From positions 8,358,919 through 8,422,918 of the forward strand of contig OY848921.1 in NCBI GenBank assembly GCA_963693285.1: DNA of 64,000 bases, given 5' to 3'. This DNA is from Xestospongia muta (Eukaryota > Porifera > Demospongiae > Haplosclerida > Petrosiidae). Position numbers and translations under genes: made by a program. The notes under the pieces were generated by a model. That model was not told the DNA's origin and searched no databases. It saw nothing but the letters and a program-made list of their open reading frames with translations. The stretch's first letter is position 1. Each line of letters begins with the position of its first letter. Shown here one piece after another: positions 42,592 to 54,190 of the stretch.

Positions 42592-44255
42592 TTAATTTTG
42601 TCTGCTATTAATTGCTGATGGTTGTACAGTGTTTGCAATGATCTCCTCCTCTCCTGATAGCGTAGACACTGCTCTAACTACTTGTGACCCACCCTACAAG
42701 AGAGAGAGAGAATAATATCAAAATATTTTCTTAAATACTACAATTTTGTCAACAAAAAAGTTAATATCTCAAATTCACCCCAGCTGTTGAAGTAGATGAA
42801 CTATTGGTCGTTGTCATAGCAACAGTATCAACTGGCATAGTTGCATGTCCTTCAACCACCTACAACAAAGGAGAACATTGTCAGTTACATATTGATCCAC
42901 CCATAAAGCAGACCTCCATATAACAATAATATACATATAGATTCATACTTTGTTATTAGGCTAACATGATAGATAATATACTGGTATTTTCAGTGTAACT
43001 ATTGATGCAGCATTGAACATTACTGGTATATTAATGGTAATAATGGGATCATTAATAACTACTAGAGATGACAAGACATTTGAATGCTTACTTGAAGTTG
43101 TTTAGTAATTGTTTCTATGTTCACTGAGCCTCCTTGTGGAGACTGGAGCATCAAACCCTGAGGAAGTTGTCCCACGAGAATCTGACCAAGACTTGGTGAA
43201 AAAATAGGTGTGACTGCATTGGATTGTACTTGTAATTGATTTAATAATGCTTGTAGATTAGCAGGGCTAAGTGCTAGGGGTGCAGTTAAAGCAATTGGCT
43301 CATGTTGAGTGATTGATGCAGAGGATGTGCTAGTAAGGTTTATAGGAAGGGTGAGAGAGGAAGTGACCACTTGTGGACGTATAGGAGTCGTTGTACCAGA
43401 TGAGAGAGACAGCTCAGATGTGGGTGTGTCCAAATTCCCAGCTGCAGGGGTAAGTGAGTTTGGTGATGGTATTATAGCTGAAGAGAAAGATATTTCAACT
43501 AGCAGTCAGTAAAAGTGACTTACTTAGCCCTGAAAGGGTACCAAAACCTTCTTTAGTAGGAGATGGAGATACTAGACCTTTCCTTCTATTTGTAAACCAA
43601 GTATTAATACGTTGTTCTGTAATACCCTCAGTATCACCAGCTGGTCCCTAGGGAGATAATACTAGCTAAACAGTCAAACTAGTTTAGTATTCTACCTGAA
43701 CAGGTTCTCCATTGTTCATTGCTGACTCAGCTTCATTGCAAATACGAGAGAGCTCTAGTCTTTGCTCACGAGTTGGAAAACGATTCTACAAATTAAAACA
43801 AATTAACAAAAAGAGAGTAAATTCCACACGGCATTTCTTGTAACTAGTAATGCTTTACATCAGTATTGTATTACATTACCTTTTTAAAAGCTTCTGTAAG
43901 GATTTGGGTTGCAACTGGTGACCAACGCCATCTTGGTCTTCTGCGATAACCTTCAACTTTAGGACTCTCTAAAACAGATGTTAAACTTCCATCAGCTGTG
44001 AGCAGCTCTAACAAAGCAAAATTATCATTGATGAAGTAGGTTTGAAATGGTCTTACTGCCAGTACGATGAAGTTGATCTTGTTCAAACCAGTGATACAAT
44101 TTAATTCGTTTTGCTGGCTTGATAGGAACTCCTCGAGTGAAGTGTTGAGAAAGATGGCTCTGGTTGATACCGGTCTTTTCAACTACCTCTCGCTGTGGTA
44201 TTGAATACTGATGTAAGTATTTACGAATAGCTTGAGCTACAAGAGACTGGTCACG

Positions 44256-44306
<51 letters not shown>

Positions 44307-45548
44307 GGGGGGGGGAGGGAGGGAGGGAGGGAAGGAGAGAGAGAGAGGGAGGGAGAGAGAGAGAATTTAAATAAACTATTAAATATTTATATACTATTGT
44401 TGGTATTTGTGGTATTTTATTATCAATATTATAATAATAATAATGTTAGATATTGTTTGTTTATAGATATGTTGAATAACTGTCACTATGTGTCCATACA
44501 CTCATCCATACATCCATTTCTACACATTTCCTATATAATAACTACTATCATTATTATAATATCATTAATTTAATAAGTCAATCACACAATGTACTACATG
44601 TACATGATGTCAAGATAAACATAATTAGCTTTTAATGACTAATATTACATATAAGGACCTACACATTGTCACACAACTAGCATACAAGGTCATTAATTGT
44701 AAGCAATATCACCGGTACAACTAAATAACAACATTTATTTATGCTTTGTGCATATTTCCTCTGGTTTATGTTTTCCTTCTCTATTTAAAGTGTCTTTTAA
44801 GTCTCAATTGATAATGTCATTGTATAATATGTCACACTTTTATCCTCTTACTGCAATAGTTCACGTGCAAATGTGGAGGGTAAAGGATCCTCCGGTAAAC
44901 TTAGGGAACGTCTGGGTGTGTTGGTTACCACGGGAGATGACACGTATGTTTCCATGGCAGATTGAACAACGCTTTGTAGTCTGTTGACTTCACCTGAAAA
45001 TGGATATATAGATTTATAAAATGGATGTATAAATAGATTTATGTACATATATGGATTTGAAAAATAGATGCATAAATAGACTTATGTGTGTATAATGGAC
45101 TAATACCTTGTAGTTCTTGGTCATCCATCTTTTGCATTGAGACACCTTCTGGGCTTCCAACAGCAACGTCCCTTTCTCTGTCTGCAGCTAAGGTAGGTTC
45201 TCCTACTATTTGTAACCTCATCTCCCTCCTTTTTTCTCCTCCAGAGTCATTTCCTTGTTCAGGAGATTCAAAGTACTTCATCTTTTCGTATTCATCGTAG
45301 ACAGCTGCAAATTGCTGCCTAGATAAGTTGTAATGATCTATCAATCCGCGTATCAAGACGCGGACGTTATCTGGAACGGGAGCATCGGGTTCCTCCTCGT
45401 CGTCCATCATCTCTTCTGTACTGCTACCATCTCGAGCGAGGTCTGAGTCTGCCTGGTTTTGCTCTCTCTCTCCTGCGAGCTCCACGCCAATCTCCGTTCC
45501 AGCCGAGTGGGAGACATTAACCAGTATGTTATTAGTGCTGTCATCCAT
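42592..45548 (-). CDS. HNF1: HNF1-class POU-like homeobox transcription factor
   Basis: Nine exons, 564 residues; minus-strand ATG 45546-45548, stop at 42592-42594. The POU-specific-like domain ([36 protein letters not shown], exon 44057-44256) matches HNF1A/B ([27 protein letters not shown]). The atypical homeodomain is spread over exons 43880-44007, 43696-43785 and 43524-43647 (RRRPRWRWSPVATQIL ... EQRINTWFTNRRKG) and keeps the extra loop between helices 2 and 3 that marks HNF1 proteins. The C-terminal third is Ser/Thr/Gln-rich, as in activation domains. The acidic N-terminus shows no clear match to the vertebrate HNF1 dimerisation helix. Nuclear DNA-binding regulator; targets unknown. HMBOX1 was considered but the POU-like block fits HNF1 better. 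Confidence 0.9.
44258..44365 (+). repeat. (GT)n-(GA)n-(GGGA)n compound microsatellite
   Basis: Purine-rich compound repeat in HNF1 intron 2 directly beside the acceptor of exon 3 (minus strand), where it reads as a CT-rich then CA-rich tract. Confidence 0.95.
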
Positions 45549-45952
45549 CCTAGGATAAGAAATTTTAATGAATAGTTTAATAGTCGACTAACGAGTCGAT
45601 CGTGTCCGCCATCAACACCTTTAGTAATTAAAGAGTGTTACCGTAAATAACATAATTAAGTGAATTCCCGCGTGGGTAAAAGTAAAATTAAGTAGCTTAC
45701 TCAGCTTAACTGGTTATTATTATTCATTATTATTCATTATTATAGTTTATGATTTTTAATAATTGTTAAATTTATTTTATTTCACTGTTAAAATTGAGTG
45801 TCAGATATTATTTTGAAAATGAACTGTAAAAACAAAAACAATATTGATGATAATACACAATATAAATTGGGTAATTAATTGCACAATAGATTGTGAAGTT
45901 GTGAAAATATATATTTTTAGACTACATAGAGATCATTGGATATCACCAAAGA

Positions 45953-46241
45953 TCAGTTCATAAAAAACCATACACTTGAGAATCTAACTCTTCCCACTTG
46001 TTTTGCCGCCAAATATACATGCAATAAAGCATAAACTAAAGAAAACATGATGTTATCTCATTACATAACATGATAACACTTACAGCTAGGTATCAGTAAA
46101 ATGATGGCAACTATCACAAATACAAATCCTCGAATAATGTCATCAGCACCTATAGTAACCATAGCAACAGTGAATTATTTAGGATTTTATTTACCAACGT
46201 GGTAGACAATCTCCAAAGCAATTCCAGTAAAAAAACATGCT

Positions 46242-46272
<31 letters not shown>

Positions 46273-46745
46273 TATTAAGCTAATATATGACTTACCAATG
46301 CCTGCTACAATAAACATAATAATTAAAAACATCATCCAACGATTTCTTCTAATTGCTGGCTGTTGAAACCACCTATATATTAAATATAATACGTCAACAA
46401 ACCACTAAGACAACAGTCAATATACCATTTACTAGGTCTACTCTGACGATGGGTAGAGTAATTTTCATAATCACTGTCATCAGAAGATGACGATTGTATG
46501 AGTTGTTCTGATGACATCTCACGTAACTATAATAAGAAAAATGGCAGTTTATTTATATACACTTGGTCTCATTCCCAAGACCAAATCCCACTTACTTCCA
46601 CTTCATTAACGCCACTAGCTACTGGTTGAACTCTCTCTCCTTCTTCTTTGTCCTCTGTGATTAGATTAACCTCTTCTTGATCCTCAAGAGACACTACATG
46701 AAGATCAACATCAGGCTTCTCGAAGGCATTCACGGATAATGCCAT
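45953..46745 (-). CDS. TMEM134/TMEM230-family small membrane protein
   Basis: Six exons (46596-46745, 46426-46526, 46296-46372, 46195-46239, 46084-46149, 45953-46035), 173 residues. An acidic N-terminal cytosolic tail with a Ser/Asp cluster (SSSSDDSDYENYS) precedes WWFQQPAIRRNRWMM and two hydrophobic helices (LIIMFIIVAGIACFFTGIAL and FVFVIVAIILLIP), then PSFYALLHVYLAAKQVGRVRF. The two-helix layout and the closing FY...Y.A.K..R pattern match TMEM134/TMEM230 (human [20 protein letters not shown]). Members act in endomembrane trafficking; the exact function is not established here. An upstream in-frame ATG at 46818-46820 would overlap the AMACR start, so 46745 is preferred. Confidence 0.7.
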
Positions 46746-46813
46746 AATGTTCACAGACGAAAATAAATCACTGACAGTGAAACTCCACCTTTTGACACTA
46801 AGGTGTGGCTGTA
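46746..46813. promoter_or_regulatory. Very short divergent TMEM134-like/AMACR promoter
   Basis: Only 68 bp separate the two start codons, so both 5' leaders and initiation sites are compressed into, or overlap across, this interval. Confidence 0.5.
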
Positions 46814-49170
46814 ATGGCACTCAAAGGACTTAAAGTAGTTGAGATGGCTGGTTTAGCTCCAACTCCATTTGCTGGCATGATGTTAGCAGGTTAGAGGAAC
46901 TATCACTGTTAAATCACTTCCTCTAAGCCCTCTGTAGATTTTGGTGCATCAGTTATTAGAGTTGATAAACCAGGTCCATCAATATACTTAGATGTGCTTG
47001 CAAGGTTCATTTATATATTTACTTTTTATTATTATTTTTATTTATAGAAATAAACGATCAATTTGTGTTAGTCTCAAAGAACCAACTGGAGTTGATCTGG
47101 TCAAAAAGCTATGCTGCCAAGCTGACGTCTTACTTGAGCCATATAGGTACATGTGATCACATGACAATCATGTGATGTCCTGATAGACCAGGCATAATGG
47201 AGAAACTAGGACTTGGTCCTGAGACTCTTTGCAGTCTCAATCCAAGACTTGTCTATGCTCGACTAACTGGGTTTGGACAATCAGGTACACAATAGAATAT
47301 AGTAATATTTATATAACAATATTATTAACAGGTCCTCTTGCATCTAAAGCTGGACACGATAATAATTATTTGGCCATATCTGGTGTGTTATCGGTATGTA
47401 CATGTAGTTTAGTATAAAATTGTCTTATTTTGTGTTGTGATGTTAGTGATGTATTTTAGACTCCAAAAATACAACTATTTTCCACTTCTTTATTTACTCA
47501 CAACATAAAACTGACAATAATTCTATTTATTAGATGTTAGGACGTAAAGGTAGTCCTCCTTCTCCTCCTATTAATTTGGTCAGTAAACATTAAAATCACC
47601 ACAACTAATATACTTGGACATTTATAGTTGGCAGACTTTGCTGGGGGTGGCTTAATGTGTGTAACAGGCATATTACTTGCGTTATTAGAGAGAGGAACCT
47701 CAGTAAGTATTACTTTATAACTTAATGTATTATTACTTTATAACTTAACCCTTTAGGGTAAAGGACAGGTAGTAGATAATGCAATGTCCAGTGGAGTGGC
47801 TTATATCAGTACATTTCTTACATTGTCAAAGAAGATGGGCATATGGGATTTAGGTAAATAATTTAACAATAATGTACTCAGTAGAGATAAGGCTTTGGGC
47901 GTAGGTAACTGAAGAGAGGTATTAAGTATGGATGTGATAATGTATAAGTATTATACAGTTTTGTAATTAATAAATTGTTATTAAGGGTCTAGAGGTGAAA
48001 ATTTTTTAGATGGAGGTGCTCCGTTCTACGACATGTAAGTCTTTATTAATATCTATTATATCTTCATCATGCAATGATATAGATATGAAACATCGGATGG
48101 AGAGTTCATGTCTGTAGGAGCTATAGAGTCCCAATTTTACAGGTCAGTAGTATTAAGAATACTATTATATCATTTATTTATAACCAGAGGATTATTAAAA
48201 GGTCTGGGTATTGAGGAGTCATTAGTTAAAGAACAACAAAATATTACACAATGGGTAAGATACTTGTAATAAGTGTGGGAACAGCTGGAACTAAGTCATA
48301 TTATACTATTTGTATATAGCCTGCAATGAAGAAGAGAATTGCTGATATTTTTGCTACTAAAACAAGAGCTGAGTGGACTACTATTTTTGCAGGTTAGTTA
48401 GCACTGATTTAATGGAGGAAAACAAACTGGAAAAAGCCTGGTCCAACTAGGATTTGAACCTTCTGAATTCTAATCAAATAATCTTATCACACAAGCTATT
48501 AGAATACTGATAAGAAATTACATCCCACATACACATAACCAACACGATAAGTTTAAACAAATTGAACTTAGTCTATATATCTTAATTTCACTTATTTATT
48601 CATAGCTGTTACTGTTTCTTTGCTGCCATTAGATATTGATGCATGTGTTCAACCTGTTTTATCTATGAAAGAGGCACCTAAACATCCTCATAATTTGTAA
48701 GTTAATTTAAACATTACAAGCTTAATACAAAAATGAATCTATTAGACACCGAATGACGCATTCATATGATCCTGAGATAGATGAACATGTACCAAGTATG
48801 TTAATTAACTAGTTTATTTAACCCTTCTGCTCTCAGATCCTAGTCCTACATTGTCTCGAACTCCTGGTCAATTCAATAGCTTTAATCAACCAGAAATTGG
48901 TGAACATACCACTGATATATTACATGAACTCAAACTTTCAGACCAGGTATGGGTTTGAGATTATGTACAATATAAACTAAGAACGAACTGTTTAATGGTC
49001 TGGGGATATGTAATATGGTCTGAGCCTTAGACCTCTGAGGTTTATAATATAGATCTGAGGATAAGTCCGAGACTATGTAAATGTTTATTTTATTTTATTT
49101 ATTGTAGACTATTGCTGAACTACTGAGATCTGGAGTTGTTATTCAAAGTGAACTGAAATCAAAAATATAA
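46814..49170 (+). CDS. AMACR: Alpha-methylacyl-CoA racemase
   Basis: A multi-exon gene of about 380 residues from ATG 46814 ([21 protein letters not shown]) to TAA 49168-49170. AMACR interconverts 2R- and 2S-methyl-branched acyl-CoAs for beta-oxidation in peroxisomes and mitochondria. It belongs to CoA-transferase family III (CaiB/BaiF). Conserved sites by alignment with the human enzyme: His in [11 protein letters not shown], Asp in [12 protein letters not shown] and Glu in [10 protein letters not shown], the catalytic H/D/E set. [19 protein letters not shown] and the C-terminal GEHTTDIL are also family signatures. The C-terminus ends SELKSKI, not a canonical PTS1 (human ends ASL), so peroxisomal targeting by that route is uncertain. 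Exons are short with introns of 45-230 bp. Confidence 0.93.
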
Positions 49171-49485
49171 TTTATGTATTATGTATTCAATAATAATAAT
49201 AATATTATTATTATTACACAATTGAAAAAGGTTTGGTAATGACTCTAATAAATATCCTTGTTGATCTGTCCCACCCACTAATTAAGTGTGTACTGTAATG
49301 ATACACAAATTTGTATATCAGATAGGTGTGGCTCCTAAAGTGCAGCTGGACTATTATAAACGTTGATCAACTTTAAATAAAACTATAAGTACACATATTT
49401 TGTAATCTCAATAATATTAACAATGTCATAGTCAGTTCTTGAACATGAGGGGGTGTGGTAGCTAAAAAGCTTGTTTATATCAGTT

Positions 49486-49961
49486 CTATAAAGGTCCTCG
49501 TAACCTCATTATCAACCTCAAATCTCTTGGCATAAGCGTTACTCTCTTAGCATGTAAAGCACATAGATTAGCATCAGATAACGTACCTACTATATAGGCC
49601 TCTGCTGCTTCTTGCAGACAATCCATTGCTGCTTTCTGCCACCTAAGTTCATTGCTATGAGGTGCCAGATGTAAACATATGTCATGAACCAATCGACAAA
49701 ATGGCAGTCGAGGTATTAATAAGTGAGTTGTCTGCATAAAATAACGAATTTCTTTCAAAGCTAAGTTAGTTTTATTGGGTCGTCTAATAGGATTTGTTTG
49801 TTTACGACGAGTATTTGATGAGCTTGGAGTTCGTCCTGGAGTATTGGTCCTGTGTGGGGATTGACTACTCTGCCTTGTCGATGTATGCTAAAGAATTTAG
49901 GAATTTTTTATGATTTTATGAATTGTTTATGATTTTTTCTTACTTTTCTTTTACTTGGCAT
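49486..49961 (-). CDS. CENPA: CENP-A-like centromeric histone H3 variant
   Basis: Two exons (49944-49961 encoding MPSKRK, and 49486-49887), 139 residues. The tail is basic, Ser/Thr/Pro-rich and unlike H3. The fold region reads LIPRLPFCRLVHDICLHLAP, LRWQKAAMDCLQEAAEAYIV, NLCALHAKRVTLMPRDLRLI and MRLRGPL. The alpha-N/alpha-1 (compare CENP-A LIRKLPFSRLAREI), an expanded loop 1 (three residues longer than canonical H3), the divergent tail and the presence of introns all favour the CenH3 variant that marks centromeres. A divergent non-centromeric H3 variant cannot be excluded. Its 3' end faces AMACR, 315 bp away. Confidence 0.82.
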
Positions 49962-50091
49962 GATAAATCAAAAGTTTGAAGTTTTAAAATTTTAAAGTTA
50001 AACCCGCTAAAGCTACAGTAAATCACGTGACTACGTGAGTGCTATTAATAGTGACGTATAAAACTTCTGTTGTAATGGGCTAAATGCAAGA

Positions 50092-50163
50092 GCCGTGATC
50101 GTCTAGTGGTTAGGACATTACGTTGTGGCCGTAATAACCCAGGTTCGAATCCTGGTCACGGCA
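50092..50163 (+). tRNA. tRNA-His (GTG anticodon)
   Basis: GCCGTGA pairs with TCACGGC as the acceptor stem. The D arm carries the A-box-like TCTAGTGGTTAGG, the anticodon loop is TTGTGGC (anticodon GTG) flanked by TTACG/CGTAA, and the T arm contains GGTTCGAATCC. Position 50163 (A) is the discriminator and a run of eight T follows as a Pol III terminator. The extra 5' G of mature tRNA-His is not encoded, as usual in eukaryotes. No intron. It lies between CENP-A and SSRP1. Confidence 0.95.
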
Positions 50164-50171
50164 TTTTTTTT
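50164..50171 (+). terminator. Pol III oligo-T terminator of tRNA-His
   Basis: Uninterrupted T run immediately after the tRNA 3' end; more T runs follow as back-up. Confidence 0.85.
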
Positions 50172-50297
50172 CCTTTTTTTTTTCCTTTCCAAGTTATATC
50201 TTTTTCATCTTCTCCTATAATTTTCTTTTATTTACCCAAACAGGCATGACTTATTTATTTTTGTTGTTGTTTTATTAAGACATTGATAATAAACAGT

Positions 50298-53200
50298 TTA
50301 ATCAGATTCATCATCTTCATCAGTCATTTCTGCTTCACTTTCTTCCTCTTCCATTTCTACATTTTTAGTAGTTTGACTTGATTTTTTCTTTCTCTCTTCA
50401 TCTGAGCTCTCATCTTCATCAGAGGCAATAAACTCTTCACTTTTATATTTGTTACCAGAACCAGGACCAGGTACACTTTTCTTCTTTCCTTTCTCTCTGA
50501 AGATAAGGAGAGACAGTTAAGTATGTACGTGTAGATCAATAGAAACATTACTTTTTTGATGGCGATATTTTTGCTACTCCTTTCTCAGAAGCTTTGTACT
50601 TCTCAATATCAATTTTATATTGTTCTTTCAATCTTTTAGCCTCAGCTTCCCATTTCTAAACAACAGAGTAACTATTAATAACATCACAATATTGTCAATA
50701 ATCTATATAATATTTTATAACAATAAAACACAACATAGGTTTATTGGTGTGGTAATATGTGACAATATACTTACTGATTTATCTGTTATTCCTTTCCACA
50801 TTTCTCCCCCCTTCTTTGCCACTTCAGCTACAGAAATACCAGGGTGATTCTTTTTAATTGTTGGTCGCATTTCTTGTAGCCACAAAAAGTAAGCTGAGAG
50901 AGGTTTCTTAGGAGCACCAGGATCTTTCTTGGCTCTTTGTTTTTTCTTACCAGATGAGGAAGGCTCCTAGTAATTAAGATTAAAATTAGAGGTGTTAAAT
51001 AAACAAGTGTTACCTCCTTTCTCTTTTTCGCCGGTTTTGTTTTTGGTTGTTCCTTTGTTCGTTTCCTTCCTCGTTCCTCATCTTTTTTCTCTTCTCCCTC
51101 TTCATTAGAGTCTTGATCACTAACTTTAGCATCTGAGTCAAACTCAAGTGCATCATCACTACCACTCTCCTTAGCAACAAAATCAGAATCTTCTACGAGT
51201 AGAGACAAGAGATTTGAAACACCACTTTAATCCACTACCATCTTCGCTGTCTACATTTTCTCCTTCAGCTTTCATCCTCTCCAAATAAGCATCGTGTTCA
51301 TCAGAACTTGCACTAGAAACCTCATCATTGTACGATACTTGTGTCTATAAAGAAAAATGTGTAAGTAGATAGTTGATGGACAGACGATCATACAATACAA
51401 ACCTTAGCTTTGTTTTTAATTCTCAAATTCTTCTCATTGACAAAATTGTATAACTTCCCGTAGTCATCTCTAAATTAAAATATACAGCAACATTCTCAAT
51501 ACATGTACTTTTACTAGACCACACAAATAGGCTTACTTCATTAATGAACTAAAATTACTAGATCACACAATTAGACTTACTTCATTAATGAACTAAAATT
51601 ACTAGATCACACAATTAGACTTACTTCATTAATGAACTAAAGTGATAAACATTGCCATCTCTTGTCTCAACTTCAAAATCGAACGATCTACTCACACCTC
51701 CACTAGCCATACGTGCAAAATTAACCATTGATATATCCTCAAATTTTATAAATATAGCTGGTTTATGAACAAAGATGAAACCTTTATCAAGCGGGTACAG
51801 GAACCCAGATGTTGCTTTGCAGGAGCAAGAAATAGCATGTTGATTATTGTTACTAAAAGAAGTGAGAGAGATATAAACAATGATAAGAATATTGCTAGTA
51901 ATTACTTTCTAAAACTGCCTGGGACAATCATTTTTTTCCCCACAAGAACTCGCATTAGACGAGCAAACACTTCATAAAGTGGTCCTTTTAATTCCTGATT
52001 TAGTTTTCCTTCATATTTCTCCTTTAGCTCGTCTCTAAATAATACCATATCATTAAATAATATGTTCTTATTATAAGTCAAAAGAAATTATTTCCTTACT
52101 CTGACATAGCTAAGGTGACCTCGCAAGTTTCATCTTTTTGCATTTGTAGAATGAAAAACGGATAACGTGTCTGACCTTGACGAATAGGTGGGTCTAGTCC
52201 TAACTATTAATAAAGTAGTTATTAATATTAATAGAATTCCTGACATACCACAAGATATAATTGTCTTTGGTCATTATGAGGAAGAAGGAAGAAACGAGTG
52301 ATAGTTGTAAATGGTATCTTATAGTCAAATGTCTTGCCATGAGCACCTAAGAATGTTGGGTATACTTTAATCGTGTAACGGCCTCTTTATGAAAGCAGAA
52401 AAAATATAGTTATTTAATTCTCTATCCATCCAGTCATCTATTCTATTCATGTTATCTCTAGTACCTTGGTGTTAAGCACTGCATTTCACTAAATGAAGCG
52501 ATAGCATCACCTGTAGCCTGTATTACATCAGCTTTAGCGAGCACTCTATCATGAAAGTTCTATAATATATTTAATAATTTAATATTGTAGAATTAATTAC
52601 TACTAACTTGGACAGGGTCATCCTCTCCATCTGTCCCAGTAGGTATATGAAATCTCATTTCAACAAGACTAACAGCGGCTGTTTCACTTTGATGAAATTC
52701 CAATGCTACTTCATTCTTACCAGATGTCACTCGAGAAACCTCCTCAAGTGGAATTTCAAAAGCCGGTTTGCTATCAATTAAGAAAGTCAAAAGAGAACCT
52801 ACAAAAATACAGCTGGTCATAGACTAAATGACAGGCTTAACCACATTATAGTACAGCCCCTATTTATTAGTTGATTAATAGATAAATTATTGAAGGATTG
52901 TATTGTATCCATTCTCTTGTTCTTATTACATACCTTTAAATACTGGTTCTCCCCAGTTCCAGCCTTTTACACAGAGTTCAACTGGTTTGAGATCTTTGCC
53001 AAAATGTTGTTTGAAAAAATCTTTAATTTCCTCAAAGTCCTATTTAAAACACATGAATTAATAACTTAATTAAAGGGGCTTACCGATTCTTTAAATCCAT
53101 TGAATTTAAAGACGTTACCTTCACGTGATAATACTTTGACTTCGTAACCACGGGCAACTCTCAGCCATTCCGTTAGATCTATATCACTGTGTTTAACGTG

Positions 53201-53369
53201 AACAACTTTACCAGATGACAGGGACTTAAAAGCTAAACCATCAGCTTGAATTCTCAGCTTGCCCAGCTCCTGGAGGAGATAAAATGTGCATTAATTAGAA
53301 TGTTCCCTTCTTGTTATTTAATCTTACTAGTGCTCCCCTAGATATGTAGCCAATTTCTTTAAAATCCAT
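50298..53369 (-). CDS. SSRP1: FACT complex subunit SSRP1
   Basis: Multi-exon gene from minus-strand ATG 53367-53369 ([23 protein letters not shown]) to stop 50298-50300. SSRP1 with SPT16 forms FACT, the nucleosome chaperone used in transcription and replication. Visible parts in order: N-terminal dimerisation/PH-like region ([35 protein letters not shown]), middle double-PH region ([59 protein letters not shown]), an acidic/Ser-rich stretch ([20 protein letters not shown]), a basic linker, the HMG box ([20 protein letters not shown] ... [14 protein letters not shown]) and an acidic tail. This is the full animal architecture. Tandem copies of an exon 3' end occur at 51537-51636. It is head to head with UFD1 over 141 bp. 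Confidence 0.95.
51537..51636 (-). repeat. 44-bp tandem repeat copying SSRP1 exon end and 5' splice site
   Basis: On the minus strand the exon ends TTCATTAATGAA|gtaagt at 51625. The same 12 bases plus donor recur at 51581-51592 and 51537-51548, each preceded by TTTTAG, so both copies look like 12-nt microexons with acceptor and donor. Confidence 0.85.
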
Positions 53370-53510
53370 TTTTGAGTACACAAAGATACGACAATACGAC
53401 AATAAAATGGCAGGCTGCAAGAGGTGAGCTCAGGGCGTAGTCAAAATTACCGCCAACACTGCCGGGAGAATCGATGAATAAGCTCCGCCTATTATAAAAA
53501 TTTGTTAATC
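53370..53510. promoter_or_regulatory. Divergent SSRP1/UFD1 promoter
   Basis: 141 bp between start codons and locally GC-richer than its surroundings (GAGCTCAGGGCG, CGCCAACACTGCCGGG). No TATA element is clear. Confidence 0.45.
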
Positions 53511-54158
53511 ATGGTGAGTTATTCTTTTTCACATTGATTATGATTTCTCCTTCATTTCTTGACAGGCATTCTTTAGCTTTGGTGGAGTGGGTCCAGGTGG
53601 AATGGGGTTTCCAGATTTCATAAGTGGGCCTGGTAATGGCAGGTTCCAGGATATGTTCAAATGTTATTCAATGGTCTTCTTCAATAATCCAAAAGGGGAA
53701 GCGGAACATGGAGGAAAAAGTAATATTAAAAAAGTGTTATTATTCATAATTTGAATATTTCACACTTAGTTATGCTACCACCCTCCGCTCTTGAAAGATT
53801 AGGTCAGTAAGGGTTAAAATTAACATTGTTGTCATGGTATTTATTAGCTCGTCTCAATATTACATATCCCATGTTATTTCGATTAACAAATCCGAAACGA
53901 GCTCGCCACACCCACTGTGGTGTGTTGGAATTCAGTGCTGAAGAGGGACGGGTCTACGTTCCCCGATGGGTATAGACAATAGTCATTGTCTTCATAATTA
54001 CATCATATATGTTACTATTAATAGATACTGGATCAGTTATATACTGAGGATGGAGAACTAATTCAGGTTGAGTATGTGTCATTACAATTGGCCACATACT
54101 CGAAATTCCAACCTCAGTCTGTAGATTTTTTGGACATTTCCAATCCTAAAGCTGTGTA

Positions 54159-54190
<32 letters not shown>

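Noticed and set aside
46746..46820. Upstream ATG for the TMEM134-like protein (46820)
   Set aside because: It would overlap the AMACR start codon and the extra 25 residues look nothing like the family; the ATG at 46745 is simpler.
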